Below are positions 30,232 through 41,833 of a DNA stretch of 64,000 nt, in pieces. Within the stretch, counting starts at the first letter, position 1. Every line of letters begins with the position of its first letter. The notes under the pieces are model-generated. The model saw nothing but the letters and a program-made list of their open reading frames with translations, ran no database searches and was not told where the DNA came from. Origin of the DNA: Leclercia sp. LSNIH1 (GTDB lineage Bacteria > Pseudomonadota > Gammaproteobacteria > Enterobacterales > Enterobacteriaceae); NCBI RefSeq assembly GCF_002902985.1, contig NZ_CP026167.1, forward strand, positions 1,674,001 to 1,738,000, read 5' to 3'. Both the position numbers and the translations under genes were made by a program.

Positions 30232-33138
30232 TTACTGATGCGTCACAACGATAAGGCGCAGCGCATCCAGACGCCATCCCGCCTGATTCAGGCTCTCAAG
30301 CACCTGCTGACGATTGGTTTCAATCGCCGCCAGTTCATCGTCACGAATATTGGGGTTCACCGCACGCAGGGCCTCGAGACGAGAGAGCTCCGCAGACAGT
30401 TTTTCATCCGCCTCGCTGCGCGCCGCGTCAATCAGGGCGCGCGCTGCTTTCTCAACCTGAGACTCACCCTGCTGGAGGATGGCGTAGACATCCTGCTGCA
30501 CCGCATTCACCAGCTTGCTGCCGGTATGGCGATTCACCGCGCTCAGCTGGCGGTTAAAGCTCTCAAACTCGACCTGCGCCGCCAGGTTGGTACCGTTTTT
30601 GTCCAGCAGCAGACGCACCGGCGTGGCAGGCAGGAAACGGTTGAGCTGCAGCTGTTTCGGTGCCTGGGCCTCTACCACGTAGATCAGCTCCAGCAGCAGG
30701 GTACCCACCGGCAGCGCCTTGTTCTTCAGCAGCGAAATGGTGCTGCTGCCGGTGTCGCCGGAGAGGATCAGATCCAGACCGTTGCGGATCAGCGGGTGTT
30801 CCCAGGTGATGAACTGCGCATCCTCGCGGGACAGCGCCACATCACGCTCGAAGGTGATGGTGCAGCCATCTTCCGGCAGGCCCGGGAAGTCCGGCACCAG
30901 CATGTGATCGGACGGGGTCAGCACAATCAAGTTCTCGCCGCGATCGTCCTGGTTGATACCGACGATATCAAACAGGTTCATGGCGAAGCTGATCAGGCTG
31001 GTATCGTCATCCTGCTCTTCAATGCTCTCTGCCAGCCGCTGGGCTTTCTCGCCGCCGTTGGAGTGGATCTCCAGCAGGCGGTCGCGGCCCTGCTCCAGCT
31101 GCGCTTTCAGGGCGTCATGCTGTTCACGGCAGGTTTTGATCAGCTCATCAAAGCCGTCGGTGTTTTCCGGCGCCGCCAGATAGCCTGTCAGCTCGTTATG
31201 CACGCTATCGTAAATGGTACGACCGGTCGGGCAGGTATGTTCAAACGCATCCAGCCCTTCGTGGAACCAGCGCACCAGCACCGACTGGGCGGTTTTTTCC
31301 AGATACGGAACGTGGATCTGAATGTCGTGCGCCTGACCGATACGGTCCAGACGACCGATACGCTGCTCCAGCAGATCCGGGTTGAACGGCAGATCGAACA
31401 TCACCAGACGGCTGGCGAACTGGAAGTTACGCCCCTCGGAGCCGATTTCGGAGCAGAGCAGCACCTGGGCGCCGCTGTCCTCTTCGGAGAACCATGCCGC
31501 CGCGCGGTCGCGCTCGATAATGGACATGCCTTCATGGAACACCGCCGCGCGAATACCTTCCCGCTCGCGCAGAACCTGCTCAAGCTGAAGCGCGGTGGTA
31601 GCTTTGGCGCAGATGACCAGCACTTTCTGGGAACGGTTGGCGGTCAGATAGCCCATCAGCCATTCAACGCGCGGGTCGAAGTTCCACCAGGTGCCGGTAT
31701 CGCCTTCAAACTCCTGATAAATCTGTTCCGGATAGAGCATGTCCCGGGCGCGCTCTTCCGCTGTTTTACGCGCGCCCATGATGCCGGAGACCTTGATCGC
31801 CGTCTGATACTGGGTGGGCAGCGGCAGGCGAACGGTATGCAGCTCGCGTTTCGGGAAGCCTTTCACCCCGTTACGGGTATTACGGAACAGCACGCGGCTG
31901 GTGCCGTGCCTGTCCATCAGCATGGAGACCAGCTCCTGGCGTGCGGCGTCGGCGCCTTCACGATCGCTGTTGGCCGCCTGGAGTAGCGGCTCGATATCCT
32001 GCTCGCCAATCAGATCGCTCAGGGTGTTGAGCTCGTCGTTGGAGAGGTGCTTGCCCGCCAGCAGCAGGGCAACGGCATCCGCCACCGGGCGATAATTTTT
32101 CTGCTCTTCGACAAAGAGGTCAAAGTCATGGAAACGGTTTGGATCCAGCAGGCGCAGACGCGCGAAGTGGCTCTCCAGACCCAGCTGTTCCGGCGTAGCG
32201 GTGAGCAGCAGTACGCCAGGTACGCGCTCGGCCAGCTGTTCAATCGCCATATATTCACGGCTCGGCGCGTCGACATTCCACACCAGATGGTGCGCTTCAT
32301 CGACCACCATGATGTCCCACTCGGCATCACAGAGGTGCTCAAGACGCTGCTTGCTGCGGCGGACGAAGTCCAGGGAGCAGATCACCAGCTGTTCGGTTTC
32401 GAACGGGTTATCGGCGTCGTGCTGGGCTTCGGCGTAGCGCTCGTCGTCAAACAGGGAGAAACGCAGGTTGAAGCGACGCAGCATCTCCACCAGCCACTGG
32501 TGCTGCAGGGTTTCTGGCACCACAATCAGCACGCGCTCGGCCGCGCCGGAGAGCAGCTGCTGGTGCAGGATCATGCCCGCTTCGATGGTTTTACCTAAAC
32601 CGACTTCATCCGCCAGCAGGACGCGCGGCGCATGGCGGCGGCCAACGTCATGGGCGATGTTGAGCTGATGGGGGATCAGGCTGGTGCGCTGGCCACGCAG
32701 ACCGCTCCACGGCATGCGGTACTGCTCGCTCTGGAACTTGCGCGCACGGTAGCGCAGCGAGAAGCGATCCATACGGTCGATCTGACCGGCGAACAGGCGA
32801 TCCTGAGGTTTGCTGAAGACCAGTTTGCTGTCGAGCAGCACTTCGCGCAGCATGACACCCGTCTCTTCGGTATCCAGTCGGGTTCCGATATAGGCGAGCA
32901 GTCCATTCTCTTCTTTTACGTCTTCAATCTTCAGCTGCCAGCCTTCATGGCTGGTAACGGTGTCGCCCGGGTTGAACATCACGCGGGTGACAGGGGAATC
33001 ATTGCGAGCATACAGACGGTTTTCACCGGTGGCGGGGAAAAGGAGAGTCACCATACGCGCATCCAGCGCCACTACAGTTCCTAACCCAAGTTCGCTTTCT
33101 GTGTCGCTGATCCAGCGTTGACCAAGTGTAAAAGGCAT
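30232..33138 (-). CDS. rapA: RNA polymerase-recycling ATPase RapA (Swi2/Snf2 family)
   Basis: A 968-residue RNA-polymerase-associated ATPase that helps free enzyme trapped after termination. Tudor-like N-terminal domains (about residues 1-107) are followed by the Snf2 helicase core. Walker A is [14 protein letters not shown] near residue 175 and the DEAH-type box is [10 protein letters not shown]. The helicase C-terminal lobe includes [18 protein letters not shown] and [10 protein letters not shown]. Length equals E. coli. It is preceded by 129 bp separating it from polB. Confidence 0.98.
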   Translation of the reverse strand: MPFTLGQRWISDTESELGLGTVVALDARMVTLLFPATGENRLYARNDSPVTRVMFNPGDTVTSHEGWQLKIEDVKEENGLLAYIGTRLDTEETGVMLREVLLDSKLVFSKPQDRLFAGQIDRMDRFSLRYRARKFQSEQYRMPWSGLRGQRTSLIPHQLNIAHDVGRRHAPRVLLADEVGLGKTIEAGMILHQQLLSGAAERVLIVVPETLQHQWLVEMLRRFNLRFSLFDDERYAEAQHDADNPFETEQLVICSLDFVRRSKQRLEHLCDAEWDIMVVDEAHHLVWNVDAPSREYMAIEQLAERVPGVLLLTATPEQLGLESHFARLRLLDPNRFHDFDLFVEEQKNYRPVADAVALLLAGKHLSNDELNTLSDLIGEQDIEPLLQAANSDREGADAARQELVSMLMDRHGTSRVLFRNTRNGVKGFPKRELHTVRLPLPTQYQTAIKVSGIMGARKTAEERARDMLYPEQIYQEFEGDTGTWWNFDPRVEWLMGYLTANRSQKVLVICAKATTALQLEQVLREREGIRAAVFHEGMSIIERDRAAAWFSEEDSGAQVLLCSEIGSEGRNFQFASRLVMFDLPFNPDLLEQRIGRLDRIGQAHDIQIHVPYLEKTAQSVLVRWFHEGLDAFEHTCPTGRTIYDSVHNELTGYLAAPENTDGFDELIKTCREQHDALKAQLEQGRDRLLEIHSNGGEKAQRLAESIEEQDDDTSLISFAMNLFDIVGINQDDRGENLIVLTPSDHMLVPDFPGLPEDGCTITFERDVALSREDAQFITWEHPLIRNGLDLILSGDTGSSTISLLKNKALPVGTLLLELIYVVEAQAPKQLQLNRFLPATPVRLLLDKNGTNLAAQVEFESFNRQLSAVNRHTGSKLVNAVQQDVYAILQQGESQVEKAARALIDAARSEADEKLSAELSRLEALRAVNPNIRDDELAAIETNRQQVLESLNQAGWRLDALRLIVVTHQ

Positions 33139-33267
33139 ATTTGTTCGGCTCTAATCTTTAATTGCAGGCAATAGTTCAACCACCGTTCAGGAATGACGGT
33201 CGTCGAATAATGGGTCCGGGAATGGAAAGGGCGCTATGGTACTGGATGGCAGCGATTTCGTCACCTG

Positions 33268-35625
33268 TCAAAATAGCCCCAACTGACCTGTCATCAGTGT
33301 AGCAAAGTCGTCGTCCATGAACGGTAAAATTCCCTCTGCGACGGGCTGTAGCTGGCGCGTGAGGTAGTGCTCATAGTCAAGGGGCGAACGCTGATAATCC
33401 ACCGGCTCCGGGCCGCTGGTGGTCCAGACATACTTGATGGTGCCTCGGTTCTGGTATTGCGGCGCGCGCCCAAGACGGACGTTCTCTTCATCGGCAAGCC
33501 GGGCGGCACGAACGTGGGGCGGCACGTTGCGCTGATACTCCGCCAGCGGGCGACGCAGGCGCTTGCGGTAGACCAGCTGGTCATCCAGTTCGCCCGCCAT
33601 CAGGCTGGCGATGGTCTCGCGCACAAACTCCTGGTAGGGTTCGCGCCGAAAAATTTTCAGATAAAGCTCCTGCTGGAAACGCTGCGCCAGCGGGGTCCAG
33701 TCGGTACGGACGGTTTCCAGCCCTTTAAATACCATCCGCTGCTTTTCCCCCTCCTGGATAAGCCCGGCATAGCGCTTCTTGCTGCCCTGATCGGTTCCCC
33801 GAATGGTGGGCATTAGAAAACGGCAGAAGTGGGTCTCATACTCCAGCTCCAGAGCGCTGGTCAGGCCAGCCTGTTGCAGATGCGTTCGCCACCAGCTGTT
33901 AACAAATTCCACCAGCGACTGGCCAATGGCGGCAGCCTCCGCTTCGGCGTGGGCGCCCCTGAGCCAGACGAAGGTCGAATCGGTATCGCCATAAATCACA
34001 TCATAGCCCTGGGATTCCACCAGCACTTTGGTCTGGCGCATGATCTCGTGGCCGCGCATGGTAATCGACGAGGCCAGGCGCGGGTCGAAGAAACGGCAGG
34101 CGCTGGTGCCGAGCACGCCATAAAAGGCATTCATGATGATCTTCAGCGCCTGGGAAAGCGGCTTATTGCCGTGGCGCTTGGCCTCTTCGCGCCCGTACCA
34201 GATCTGGCTGACGATCTCCGGCAGGCAGTGTTTTTCCCGGGAGAAACGCGCCCCGAGGAAGCCCTCAGTGCTGTGCTGCTCATCCGGCTGGGCGAGCCCT
34301 TCCACCAGGCCGACCGGATCGATAAGAAAGGTGCGAATGATCGACGGATAGAGGCTTTTGTAATCCAGCACCAGCACCGAGTCGTACAGGCCGGGGCGGG
34401 AGTCCATCACATAGCCGCCGGGGCTGGCCTGGGGCGGCACGTCACCGAGATTGGGGGCTACATAGCCCGCCCGGTGCATGCGCGGAAAGTAGAGATGGCT
34501 GAAGGCGGCCACGGAGCCGCCGTGGCGGTCGGCCGCCAGGCCATTGACCGTGGCGCGCTCCAGCAGAAACGGCATGATCTCGGTTTTGTGGAAAATCCGC
34601 GTCACCAGCTCGCAGTCTTTCAGGTTATAGGTCGCCAGGGCCGGTTTATCTTCGGCGAAGCGGCGGTCAATTTCGTCCATCCTGTCCCAGGGATTGTCGA
34701 TGGATTTACCTTCCCCGAGCAGCTCCTGCGATACCGATTCCAGCGAGAATGACGAGAAGCTCCAGAAGGCAGATTTCAGCGCCTCGATGCCGTCGATAAT
34801 TAAGCGCCCGTTCGCCTGGGCAAAGAAGACGCCGTTTTTAAAGCCGTGCTCGCGCCACTCCAGCTCGCTGTTGCCGCGTCCGAGCAGCAGAGGGATGCGG
34901 TAGCGCTCGGCATGTTTTTGCAGAATGCGCAAATCAAACTGCACTACGTTCCAGCCGATGATGACGTCCGGGTCGTGCCGGGCAAACCAGGCATTCAGTT
35001 TTTCGATCAGCTGCGGGCGGCTGTTGACGTACTCCAGCTGGAAATCGAGCCCCGAGGCATCGCCGTTGGCCGGGCCCAGCATATAGACAACCCGCTGGCC
35101 GCAGCCTTCGATGCCGATGCAGTACAGCTCCCCGTGCCGGGTGGTTTCAATGTCCAGCGACGCCCATTTCAGGGGCGGGCGATAGTGCGGATTGGGTTTG
35201 AGACGGGCGTTGATCAGCCGTGCGCCCTGGGGCGTACCGTCCACCCAGACCGGGGCGGTGATAAAGCGCTCCATCAGAAAGCGCTCCGGGGGGCGAATAT
35301 CGGCCTCAAAGAGGGTCACGCCCGCCTCGCGCAGCAGCTTTTCATAACGCATCAGCTGGCGGTGGGCACGGCAGTATAGGCCGTAAACCGGACGACGGTG
35401 GAAATCTTTCAGCTCAAGGGGCGTCAGCCGCCAGCCGTTTTCACCCTGCAGCAACTGGCGGGCTTTTTCGACGTCAGGCTCGGGAATAAAGGCAACGGAC
35501 TCCTGGACAGACAGGGTGACGTTTAGCGGGCCGGTATCTGTCGCCAGCCAGAATTCAACTTCGGTACCCTGGGGCGTATCCCGCCAGTGCCGGGTGAGTA
35601 AAAAGCCTTGTTGCGCCTGCGCCAC
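33268..35625 (-). CDS. polB: DNA polymerase II
   Basis: A 785-residue SOS-inducible family B polymerase for replication restart and translesion synthesis. The exonuclease motif I is [10 protein letters not shown] (about residues 155-165). The polymerase motif A is [11 protein letters not shown] and motif C is [10 protein letters not shown], both with the catalytic aspartates. It is two residues longer than E. coli. A LexA-type box lies about 60-73 bp upstream. It follows the arabinose operon on the same strand, insulated by two REP units. Confidence 0.98.
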   Translation of the reverse strand: MAQAQQGFLLTRHWRDTPQGTEVEFWLATDTGPLNVTLSVQESVAFIPEPDVEKARQLLQGENGWRLTPLELKDFHRRPVYGLYCRAHRQLMRYEKLLREAGVTLFEADIRPPERFLMERFITAPVWVDGTPQGARLINARLKPNPHYRPPLKWASLDIETTRHGELYCIGIEGCGQRVVYMLGPANGDASGLDFQLEYVNSRPQLIEKLNAWFARHDPDVIIGWNVVQFDLRILQKHAERYRIPLLLGRGNSELEWREHGFKNGVFFAQANGRLIIDGIEALKSAFWSFSSFSLESVSQELLGEGKSIDNPWDRMDEIDRRFAEDKPALATYNLKDCELVTRIFHKTEIMPFLLERATVNGLAADRHGGSVAAFSHLYFPRMHRAGYVAPNLGDVPPQASPGGYVMDSRPGLYDSVLVLDYKSLYPSIIRTFLIDPVGLVEGLAQPDEQHSTEGFLGARFSREKHCLPEIVSQIWYGREEAKRHGNKPLSQALKIIMNAFYGVLGTSACRFFDPRLASSITMRGHEIMRQTKVLVESQGYDVIYGDTDSTFVWLRGAHAEAEAAAIGQSLVEFVNSWWRTHLQQAGLTSALELEYETHFCRFLMPTIRGTDQGSKKRYAGLIQEGEKQRMVFKGLETVRTDWTPLAQRFQQELYLKIFRREPYQEFVRETIASLMAGELDDQLVYRKRLRRPLAEYQRNVPPHVRAARLADEENVRLGRAPQYQNRGTIKYVWTTSGPEPVDYQRSPLDYEHYLTRQLQPVAEGILPFMDDDFATLMTGQLGLF

Positions 35626-35645
35626 GCCGTTCTCTCATAAAACAA

Positions 35646-35670
35646 AACCAGGCCTGATTATAGCCTGGTT
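35646..35670 (-). terminator. Hairpin with TATAAT loop in the polB leader
   Basis: AACCAGGC and GCCTGGTT form a perfect 8-bp stem around a 9-base loop that, on the minus strand, reads TATAATCAG, followed by TTTGTTTT. It looks like a terminator for readthrough from the arabinose operon, yet it stands between the LexA box and the polB start. The TATAAT could itself be the -10 of the polB promoter. Confidence 0.5.
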
Positions 35671-35682
35671 AAGGGGGGGGTG

Positions 35683-35698
35683 CTGGGGTTTTATACAG
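35683..35698. promoter_or_regulatory. LexA box of polB
   Basis: CTGGGGTTTTATACAG has the CTG-N10-CAG form of SOS boxes. On the minus strand it reads CTGTATAAAACCCCAG, close to the known E. coli dinA/polB box. It supports SOS induction of polB. Confidence 0.8.
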
Positions 35699-35707
35699 GT
35701 ATGCTTT

Positions 35708-35774
35708 GCCGGATGGCGCTGCGCTTATCCGGCCTGGGAGACCTGTAGGCCCGGTAAGCGTAGCGCCACCGGGC
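35708..35774. repeat. Pair of inverted REP units (BIME) between araD and polB
   Basis: Two palindromic REP units, GCCGGATGGCGC...CCGGC (35708-35733) and GCCCGGTAAGCG...CCGGGC (35749-35774), lie in opposite orientation with a 15-base linker. They sit directly after the araD stop, a usual BIME position protecting operon 3' ends. Confidence 0.85.
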
Positions 35775-35779
35775 GGGTT

Positions 35780-36475
35780 TTACTGCCCGTAATAGGCCTT
35801 CGCGCCGTGCTTACGCAGATAGTGTTTATCCAGCAACGTCTGCTGCATATCCGGCAGCTGCGGCGCCAGCTGGCGGCAGAAGATGCCCATATAGGCCACC
35901 TCTTCCAGCACGATAGCGTTATGCACCGCATCCTCGGCATTTTTACCCCACGCAAACGGGCCGTGAGAGTGAACCAACACCCCCGGCATCTGCGCGGCGT
36001 CGATACCCTGTTTCTCGAAGGTTTCAACAATCACGTTGCCGGTTTCCCACTCATACTCGCCGTTGATCTCGGCATCGGTCATCTTGCGGGTGCAGGGGAT
36101 GGTGCCATAGAAGTAGTCGGCGTGGGTGGTGCCGGTCGCCGGGATCGGCTGGCCTGCCTGCGCCCAGATAGTGGCGTGGCGGGAGTGAGTGTGGACGATG
36201 CCGCCGATGGACGGGAAGGCCTGATAGAGCAGGCGATGCGTTGGCGTATCGGAGGAGGGCTTTTTCTTCCCCTCAACCACTTCACCGGTGGCGATGCTCA
36301 CCACCACCATATCGTCGGCAGTCATTACCCGGTAGTCGACGCCGGACGGTTTAATGACGAACACCCCTGCTTCGCGGTCCACGGCACTGACGTTGCCCCA
36401 GGTCAGGGTAACGAGATTATGTTCCGGCAGGGCGAGGTTGGCTTCAAGCACCTGACGTTTGAGATCTTCCAGCAT
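35780..36475 (-). CDS. araD: L-ribulose-5-phosphate 4-epimerase
   Basis: A 231-residue zinc enzyme converting L-ribulose 5-phosphate to D-xylulose 5-phosphate, the exit of arabinose catabolism into the pentose phosphate pathway. The class II aldolase-like zinc site is visible: [10 protein letters not shown] carries two histidines and [12 protein letters not shown] a third. It is third in araBAD, separated from araA by 51 bp containing a terminator-like hairpin. Confidence 0.97.
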   Translation of the reverse strand: MLEDLKRQVLEANLALPEHNLVTLTWGNVSAVDREAGVFVIKPSGVDYRVMTADDMVVVSIATGEVVEGKKKPSSDTPTHRLLYQAFPSIGGIVHTHSRHATIWAQAGQPIPATGTTHADYFYGTIPCTRKMTDAEINGEYEWETGNVIVETFEKQGIDAAQMPGVLVHSHGPFAWGKNAEDAVHNAIVLEEVAYMGIFCRQLAPQLPDMQQTLLDKHYLRKHGAKAYYGQ

Positions 36476-36487
36476 GTATCCTCCAGG

Positions 36488-36513
36488 AAAAAAGGCCCGC
36501 CCTGCGGCAGGCC
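36488..36513 (-). terminator. Terminator-like hairpin between araA and araD
   Basis: On the minus strand GGCCTGCC and GGGCGGCC-like bases pair (8-bp stem with one G-T, loop GCAG) and are followed at once by six T, just before the CCTGGAGG ribosome-binding site of araD. It could lower distal expression or stabilise the araBA part after processing. Confidence 0.55.
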
Positions 36514-36526
36514 AAAGGTTCCCCTG

Positions 36527-38029
36527 TTAACGTTTTGAACCGTAGTAGACTTCGTTCCAGCGCAGCGCTTCTTTAAAGGCTGGCAGACGGGTGTCGTTAT
36601 CAATGACCGTCAGTTCGATATCGTGCAGTTCCGCGAACTGACGCATGTCGTTGAGATCCAGCGCATGGCTGAAGACGGTATGGTGCGCGCCACCTGCTAC
36701 GATCCAGGCTTCGGAAGCGGTTGCCAGATCCGGCTGGGCTTTCCACAGGGCGTTCGCCACCGGCAGTTTCGGCAGGGAATGCGGCGTTTCAACGGCGTCG
36801 ACGCAGTTCACCAGCAGGCGGAAGCGATCGCCCAGATCGATCAGGCTGGCGTTAATGGCCGGACCGGTACGGGTGTTGAAGATCAGACGCGCTGGATCGG
36901 CTTTGCCGCCGATGCCGAGATGCTGAACGTCGAGGATTGGTTTTTCATCCACGGCGATCGACGGGCAGACTTCCAGCATGTGCGAACCCAGCACCAGATC
37001 GTTGCCGTCCTCGAAGTGGTAGGTGTAATCCTCCATAAAGGAGGTGCCGCCCTGCAGACCGGTCGACATCACTTTCATGATGCGTAGCAGAGCGGCAGTT
37101 TTCCAGTCGCCTTCACCGGCAAAGCCGTAGCCCTGCTGCATCAGACGTTGTACCGCCAGGCCCGGAAGCTGCTTCAGGCCGTGAAGATCTTCAAAGGTGG
37201 TAGTAAAGGCATGGAAGCCGCCCTGTTCCAGGAAGCGTTTCATGCCCAGCTCAATACGGGCTGCATCCAGCACGTTCTGGCGCTTATCACCATTCACCTG
37301 TGCCGCCGCCGTCAGGCGATAGCTGCTTTCGTACTCATCCACCAGCGCATTGACGTCGCCATCGCTGATTTCATTGACGACCTGCACCAGATCGCCCACC
37401 GCCCAGGTGTTGACGGAAAAACCAAATTTGATCTGCGCGGCCACTTTATCGCCGTCCGTTACCGCCACTTCACGCATGTTGTCGCCGAAGCGCACCACTT
37501 TCAGCTGGCGGGTATCCTGCTTCGATACGGCCTGGCGCATCCAGGAACCAATCCGCTGGTGCGCCTGCTTGTCCTGCCAGTGGCCAGTGACGACAGCATG
37601 CTGCTGGCGCATACGCGCGCCGATGAAGCCGAACTCACGGCCGCCGTGCGCGGTCTGGTTCAGGTTCATAAAGTCCATATCAATGCTGTCCCACGGCAGC
37701 GCCGCGTTGAACTGGGTATGGAACTGCAGCAGCGGTTTGTTGAGGATGGAGAGGCCGTTGATCCACATCTTGGCCGGAGAGAAGGTGTGCAGCCACACCA
37801 CCAGACCCGCGCATTTATCGTCGTAGTTAGCATCGCGACAGATATGGGTAATTTCATCCGGGGAGGTGCCCAGCGGCTTCAGCACCAGCTTGCACGGCAA
37901 TTTTGCTTCCGCATTCAGGGCGTTTACGACATGTTCTGCGTGTTGAGTCACCTGGCGCAGGGCTTCCGGCCCATAAAGATGCTGGCTACCAATCACAAAC
38001 CACACTTCATAATTATTAAAAATCGTCAT
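36527..38029 (-). CDS. araA: L-arabinose isomerase
   Basis: A 500-residue manganese enzyme converting L-arabinose to L-ribulose. The family residues are recognisable in [24 protein letters not shown] (Glu and His of the metal site) and in the C-terminal [12 protein letters not shown]. Length equals E. coli. It follows araB by 10 bases and shares its CRP- and AraC-controlled promoter. Confidence 0.98.
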   Translation of the reverse strand: MTIFNNYEVWFVIGSQHLYGPEALRQVTQHAEHVVNALNAEAKLPCKLVLKPLGTSPDEITHICRDANYDDKCAGLVVWLHTFSPAKMWINGLSILNKPLLQFHTQFNAALPWDSIDMDFMNLNQTAHGGREFGFIGARMRQQHAVVTGHWQDKQAHQRIGSWMRQAVSKQDTRQLKVVRFGDNMREVAVTDGDKVAAQIKFGFSVNTWAVGDLVQVVNEISDGDVNALVDEYESSYRLTAAAQVNGDKRQNVLDAARIELGMKRFLEQGGFHAFTTTFEDLHGLKQLPGLAVQRLMQQGYGFAGEGDWKTAALLRIMKVMSTGLQGGTSFMEDYTYHFEDGNDLVLGSHMLEVCPSIAVDEKPILDVQHLGIGGKADPARLIFNTRTGPAINASLIDLGDRFRLLVNCVDAVETPHSLPKLPVANALWKAQPDLATASEAWIVAGGAHHTVFSHALDLNDMRQFAELHDIELTVIDNDTRLPAFKEALRWNEVYYGSKR

Positions 38030-38039
38030 TATCGTGTCC

Positions 38040-39749
38040 TTAATGTGTCAGGGTTGCCGTAGATTCCGGGATGTTCTTAACCGGGGCGGCGACAGGGAGA
38101 TAGTGCTGCTCAGCGCTCTTCGCCCACTGCTGGTAGCGCTGATAAAGCTGTTCAAAACGTTGCGCCTGCTGCGCGCGCGGCTGCAGGGTACTTTCCACCT
38201 TGCTCGCCATATGCTGCTGCGCTGTCGGAATGTCGGTGTGTACGCCCGCCGCCACCGCCGCGAAGATCGCCGCGCCCAGGGCACAGCACTGATCCGAGGC
38301 GACAATCTGCAGCGGACGGTTCAGCACGTCGCAGCAGGCCTGCATGATCACCGGGTTCTTACGGGCGATACCGCCCAGCGCCATCACCTCATTGACGGCG
38401 ATCCCCTGTTCGGTAAAGCACTCCATAATGGCGCGCGCGCCAAAGGCGGTAGCCGCTACCAGCCCGCCAAACAGCGCCGGGGCGTCGGTGGCGAGATTCA
38501 GATCGGTAATCACCCCTTTCAGGCGCTGGTTGGCATTCGGCGTACGGCGGCCGTTAAACCAGTCGAGAACGACCGGAAGATGATCGAGGGAAGGATTCTT
38601 CGCCCAGGCGTCGGTCAGCTGCGGCAGGAGCTGTTTTTTGCTCTCTGCGATCTGGGTTTTCAGTTCCGGATGGGCGGCGGTCAGTTGATCCAGCGGCCAG
38701 CCCAGCAAGCGGCCAAACCAGGCGTAGATGTCGCCAAAGGCGGACTGACCCGCTTCCAATCCGATAAAGTCCGGTACCACGCTGCCGTCAACCTGGCCGC
38801 AGATACCTTTTACGGCGCGATCCCCGACGCTGGCTTTATCCGCTGTCAGGATGTCGCAGGTGGAGGTGCCGATCACTTTCACCAGTGTGTTGGGCTGTGC
38901 GCCCGCGCCGACTGCGCCCATGTGGCAGTCAAAAGCGCCGCCGGAAATGGCCACCGTCTGGGGCAGGCCCAGGCGTTCCGCCCACTCGGCGCAGAGCGTG
39001 CCGACCGGGATATCAGCGGTCCAGGTATCGGTAAAGAGCGGGTAGTCGAGGTTCTGGTTGATGATCGGGTCGAGTTCGTCAAAGAAGGCGGCAGGCGGCA
39101 GGCCACCCCAGCTTTCATGCCAGAGGGATTTGTGCCCGGCGCTACAGCGACCGCGACGGATATCCTGCGGACGGGTAGTGCCGGAGAGCAGGGCCGGAAC
39201 CCAGTCACACAGCTCAATCCAGGAGACTGCCGCTTTTGCCACCTGCGGATCCTGACGGGTAACGTGCAGGATCTTCGCCCAGAACCACTCGCTGGAGTAA
39301 ATGCCGCCGATGTAGCGGGAGTAGTCGTTTTTGCCTGGCTGATGGCACAAACGGGTGATGGCTTCGGCTTCTTCCACCGCGGTATGGTCTTTCCACAGCA
39401 CAAACATGGCGTTCGGGTTATCGGCGAATGCCGGATGCAGTGCCAGAACGTGACCATCGGCGTCAATCGGCGCCGGGGTAGAGCCGGTGCTGTCCACGCC
39501 AATCCCGACGATCTGAGCGCGCTGCGCCTCGCTTAACTCTGCCAGCACGGTTTTGATTGCCGCTTCCATCGACTCGATATAGTCACGTGGATGATGGCGG
39601 AACTGATTGTTTGGCGCATCGCAATAGCGCCCCTCTTGCCAGCGCGGATACCACTCGACGCTGGTTGCTATCTCCTGACCCGTAGTGCATTCCACTGCCA
39701 GGGCGCGTACTGAGTCACTGCCAAAATCGAGGCCAATCGCAATTGCCAT
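38040..39749 (-). CDS. araB: L-ribulokinase
   Basis: A 569-residue FGGY-family kinase that phosphorylates L-ribulose to L-ribulose 5-phosphate. The N-terminal ATPase-fold strand ([19 protein letters not shown]) is followed by [15 protein letters not shown]. The C-terminal [15 protein letters not shown] and [11 protein letters not shown] stretches belong to the ATP-binding lobe. It is the first gene of araBAD, downstream of the I1/I2 operator half-sites. Confidence 0.98.
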   Translation of the reverse strand: MAIAIGLDFGSDSVRALAVECTTGQEIATSVEWYPRWQEGRYCDAPNNQFRHHPRDYIESMEAAIKTVLAELSEAQRAQIVGIGVDSTGSTPAPIDADGHVLALHPAFADNPNAMFVLWKDHTAVEEAEAITRLCHQPGKNDYSRYIGGIYSSEWFWAKILHVTRQDPQVAKAAVSWIELCDWVPALLSGTTRPQDIRRGRCSAGHKSLWHESWGGLPPAAFFDELDPIINQNLDYPLFTDTWTADIPVGTLCAEWAERLGLPQTVAISGGAFDCHMGAVGAGAQPNTLVKVIGTSTCDILTADKASVGDRAVKGICGQVDGSVVPDFIGLEAGQSAFGDIYAWFGRLLGWPLDQLTAAHPELKTQIAESKKQLLPQLTDAWAKNPSLDHLPVVLDWFNGRRTPNANQRLKGVITDLNLATDAPALFGGLVAATAFGARAIMECFTEQGIAVNEVMALGGIARKNPVIMQACCDVLNRPLQIVASDQCCALGAAIFAAVAAGVHTDIPTAQQHMASKVESTLQPRAQQAQRFEQLYQRYQQWAKSAEQHYLPVAAPVKNIPESTATLTH

Positions 39750-39808
39750 GGTGTTGCTCCATCAAAAAACAGATATGAATGAACATTAGAGAGTGAGGGG
39801 GAAAATCG

Positions 39809-39846
39809 TCAGGCGGGATCCGCTAATCTTATGGATGATTTTGCTG
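39809..39846. promoter_or_regulatory. araI1 and araI2 half-sites of the araBAD promoter
   Basis: On the minus strand the order is I1 (CAGCAAAATCATCCATA, 39830-39846) and then I2 (TAGCGGATCCCGCCTGA, 39809-39825). Both are very close to the E. coli half-sites, with I2 overlapping the promoter -35. AraC dimers on arabinose occupy both and activate araBAD. Confidence 0.85.
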
Positions 39847-39857
39847 TGACATGGGAA

Positions 39858-39876
39858 AGTGTGACGCCGAGCAAAT
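39858..39876. promoter_or_regulatory. CRP site between araBAD and araC
   Basis: GTGTGACGCCGAGCAAA keeps the left TGTGA half of a CRP site and lies just upstream of I1, in the same position as in E. coli. It supports cAMP-CRP control of both divergent promoters. Confidence 0.7.
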
Positions 39877-39881
39877 AATCC

Positions 39882-39916
39882 ATGTGGACATTTCTGCCGT
39901 GGTTATAGACACTTTT
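39882..39916. promoter_or_regulatory. araO1 operator overlapping the araC promoter
   Basis: TGGACATTTCTGCCG and TATAGACACTTTTG match the two halves of E. coli araO1, through which AraC represses its own synthesis. Only a few bases differ. Confidence 0.7.
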
Positions 39917-40035
39917 GTTACCGCCGACCCGCTCGATGTTACGGATAAATCGCAACGGAAGCGTTATGATGGCGGATCTGAAAGCGGGCTGATACCTTTT
40001 CGATCTTTGTGTAGCCCGTTTTTATGCCGCTTTTG

Positions 40036-40056
40036 ATGATATGGACAAATGGTTTC
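40036..40056. promoter_or_regulatory. araO2 looping half-site in the araC leader
   Basis: ATATGGACAAATGGTTTCC sits 30-50 bp before the araC start and matches E. coli araO2 (GGACAATTGGTTTC). About 190-210 bp separate it from I1, so arabinose-free DNA looping should operate. Confidence 0.7.
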
Positions 40057-40084
40057 CTTCAGGACTGCCAGGAGGACTGAAAAT

Positions 40085-40930
40085 ATGGCTGAAACGCAAA
40101 GCGATCCGCTGCTGCCGGGCTACTCGTTTAACGCGCATCTGGTGGCGGGACTGACGCCCATTGAGGCTGACGGCTATCTCGATTTTTACGTTGACCGACC
40201 GCTGGGGATGAAGGGCTATATCCTCAACCTGACCGTGCGCGGAGAGGGGGTGATCAAGAATGGCGATCAGACCTTCGTCTGCCGTCCGGGCGATATTCTG
40301 CTCTTCCCGCCGGGTGAAATTCATCACTATGGCCGTCATCCCGATGCCCGGGAGTGGTATCACCAGTGGGTCTACTTCCGCCCGCGCGCTTACTGGCAGG
40401 AGTGGCTGGCCTGGCCGTCGATGTTTGCCCATACCGGCTTTTATCGCCCGGATGAAGCGCATCAGCCGCAGTTTCGGGAGCTGTTTGCCCAGATCATCGA
40501 GGCCGGGAAGGGCGGGGGGCGCTATGCCGAGCTGCTGGCCATCAACCTGCTGGAACAGCTGCTGCTGCGCCGGATGGAGGCGATCAATGAATCGCTCAAC
40601 CCGCCGCTGGATCACCGGGTGCGCGAAGCCTGCCAGTACATCAGCGACCACCTGGCGGACAGCCAGTTTGATATCGCCAGCGTCGCCCAGCATGTCTGCC
40701 TGTCGCCGTCGCGTCTGTCGCACCTGTTCCGCCAGCAACTGGGGGTGAGCGTACTGAGCTGGCGCGAGGATCAGCGCATCAGCCAGGCCAAGCTGCTGCT
40801 CAGCACCACCCGCATGCCAATTGCCACCGTCGGGCGCAACGTGGGCTTTGAGGATCAGCTCTACTTTTCCCGGGTCTTTAAAAAATGCACCGGCGCCAGC
40901 CCCAGCGAATTTCGCGCAGGGTGTGAATAG
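40085..40930 (+). CDS. araC: Arabinose operon regulator AraC
   Basis: A 281-residue dual regulator of the arabinose genes. The N-terminal cupin-like arabinose-binding and dimerisation domain covers about residues 1-170 and starts [20 protein letters not shown], whose arm is needed for the light-switch mechanism. The C-terminal pair of helix-turn-helices ([22 protein letters not shown] and [21 protein letters not shown]) covers about 175-281. It is eleven residues shorter than E. coli AraC at the C-terminus, ending EFRAGCE. The ATG at 40085 is chosen by homology and by AGGAGG upstream. Confidence 0.98.
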   Translation: MAETQSDPLLPGYSFNAHLVAGLTPIEADGYLDFYVDRPLGMKGYILNLTVRGEGVIKNGDQTFVCRPGDILLFPPGEIHHYGRHPDAREWYHQWVYFRPRAYWQEWLAWPSMFAHTGFYRPDEAHQPQFRELFAQIIEAGKGGGRYAELLAINLLEQLLLRRMEAINESLNPPLDHRVREACQYISDHLADSQFDIASVAQHVCLSPSRLSHLFRQQLGVSVLSWREDQRISQAKLLLSTTRMPIATVGRNVGFEDQLYFSRVFKKCTGASPSEFRAGCE

Positions 40931-41059
40931 AAAGTAAATAAAACTAAACAAGTTCGCTGGATCCTGTTCACACCCGGTAAACTATTCAGACAATTGTTGT
41001 CTTGACGCAGCAGGGCGCTCTTCGCAGAATCCCTGCTTCGTCACCTGACCGGAACTGTT

Positions 41060-41827
41060 ATGCAGGCATTGCTGGAACATTTTATTACCCAGTCCGTTAC
41101 CTATTCGCTCGTCGCCGTCGCGCTCGTGGCCTTCCTGGAATCTCTGGCGCTGGTTGGACTGATCCTGCCCGGCACGGTGATGATGGCCGGGCTCGGCGCG
41201 CTGATTGGCAGTGGCGAGGTTAACTTCTGGCAGGCGTGGCTGGCGGGGATCGTCGGCTGTCTGCTGGGCGACTGGATCTCATTCTGGCTGGGCTGGCGCT
41301 TTAAAAAGCCGCTGCACCGCTGGTCATTCATGAAAAAGAACAAAGCCCTGCTCGATAAAACCGAGCATGCCCTGCATCAACACAGCATGTTCACCATTCT
41401 GGTGGGGCGATTTGTTGGCCCGACGCGCCCCCTGGTGCCGATGGTGGCGGGGATGCTGGATCTGCCGGTGGCGAAATTTATCGTGCCGAACCTGATTGGC
41501 TGTCTGTTCTGGCCGCCAATTTACTTCCTGCCGGGCATCCTGGCCGGCGCGGCAATCGATATTCCTGCCGGTGTACAGAGCGGGGGCTTCCGCTGGCTGC
41601 TGCTGGCGACCGCGCTGCTGCTGTGGCTGGCGGCCTGGCTCTGCTGGCGGCTGTGGCGCAGCGGGAAAGCGTCCTCGGATCGCCTCAGCCGCTATCTGCC
41701 GCGTGGACGCTTATTCTGGCTGGCTCCCGTCACCCTGGGCGTGGCGCTGGTGGCACTGGTGATGCTGGTCCGTCACCCGATGATGCCGGTGTATGGCGAG
41801 ATCCTGCTTAAGGTTGTCAGCCGCTGA
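41060..41827 (+). CDS. yabI: DedA-family inner-membrane protein YabI
   Basis: A 255-residue polytopic membrane protein of the DedA family, thought to help flip or transport undecaprenyl phosphate or other lipids. Visible features are the ESLALVGLILPG motif in the first re-entrant region and the GRFVGPTRPLVPMVAGML motif with the conserved arginine. Several hydrophobic helices fill the C-terminal half. It is convergent with thiQ, the stops being six bases apart. Confidence 0.95.
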   Translation: MQALLEHFITQSVTYSLVAVALVAFLESLALVGLILPGTVMMAGLGALIGSGEVNFWQAWLAGIVGCLLGDWISFWLGWRFKKPLHRWSFMKKNKALLDKTEHALHQHSMFTILVGRFVGPTRPLVPMVAGMLDLPVAKFIVPNLIGCLFWPPIYFLPGILAGAAIDIPAGVQSGGFRWLLLATALLLWLAAWLCWRLWRSGKASSDRLSRYLPRGRLFWLAPVTLGVALVALVMLVRHPMMPVYGEILLKVVSR

Positions 41828-41833
41828 TCGGCA

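Noticed and set aside
29812..31986. A 724-codon plus-strand open frame across rluA and rapA
   Set aside because: It is antisense to two conserved genes and its translation is Gln/Arg/His-rich, with no recognisable domain.
39851..40036. A 61-codon plus-strand open frame in the araB-araC gap
   Set aside because: It covers the conserved CRP, araO1 and araC promoter sites, and so is regulatory DNA.
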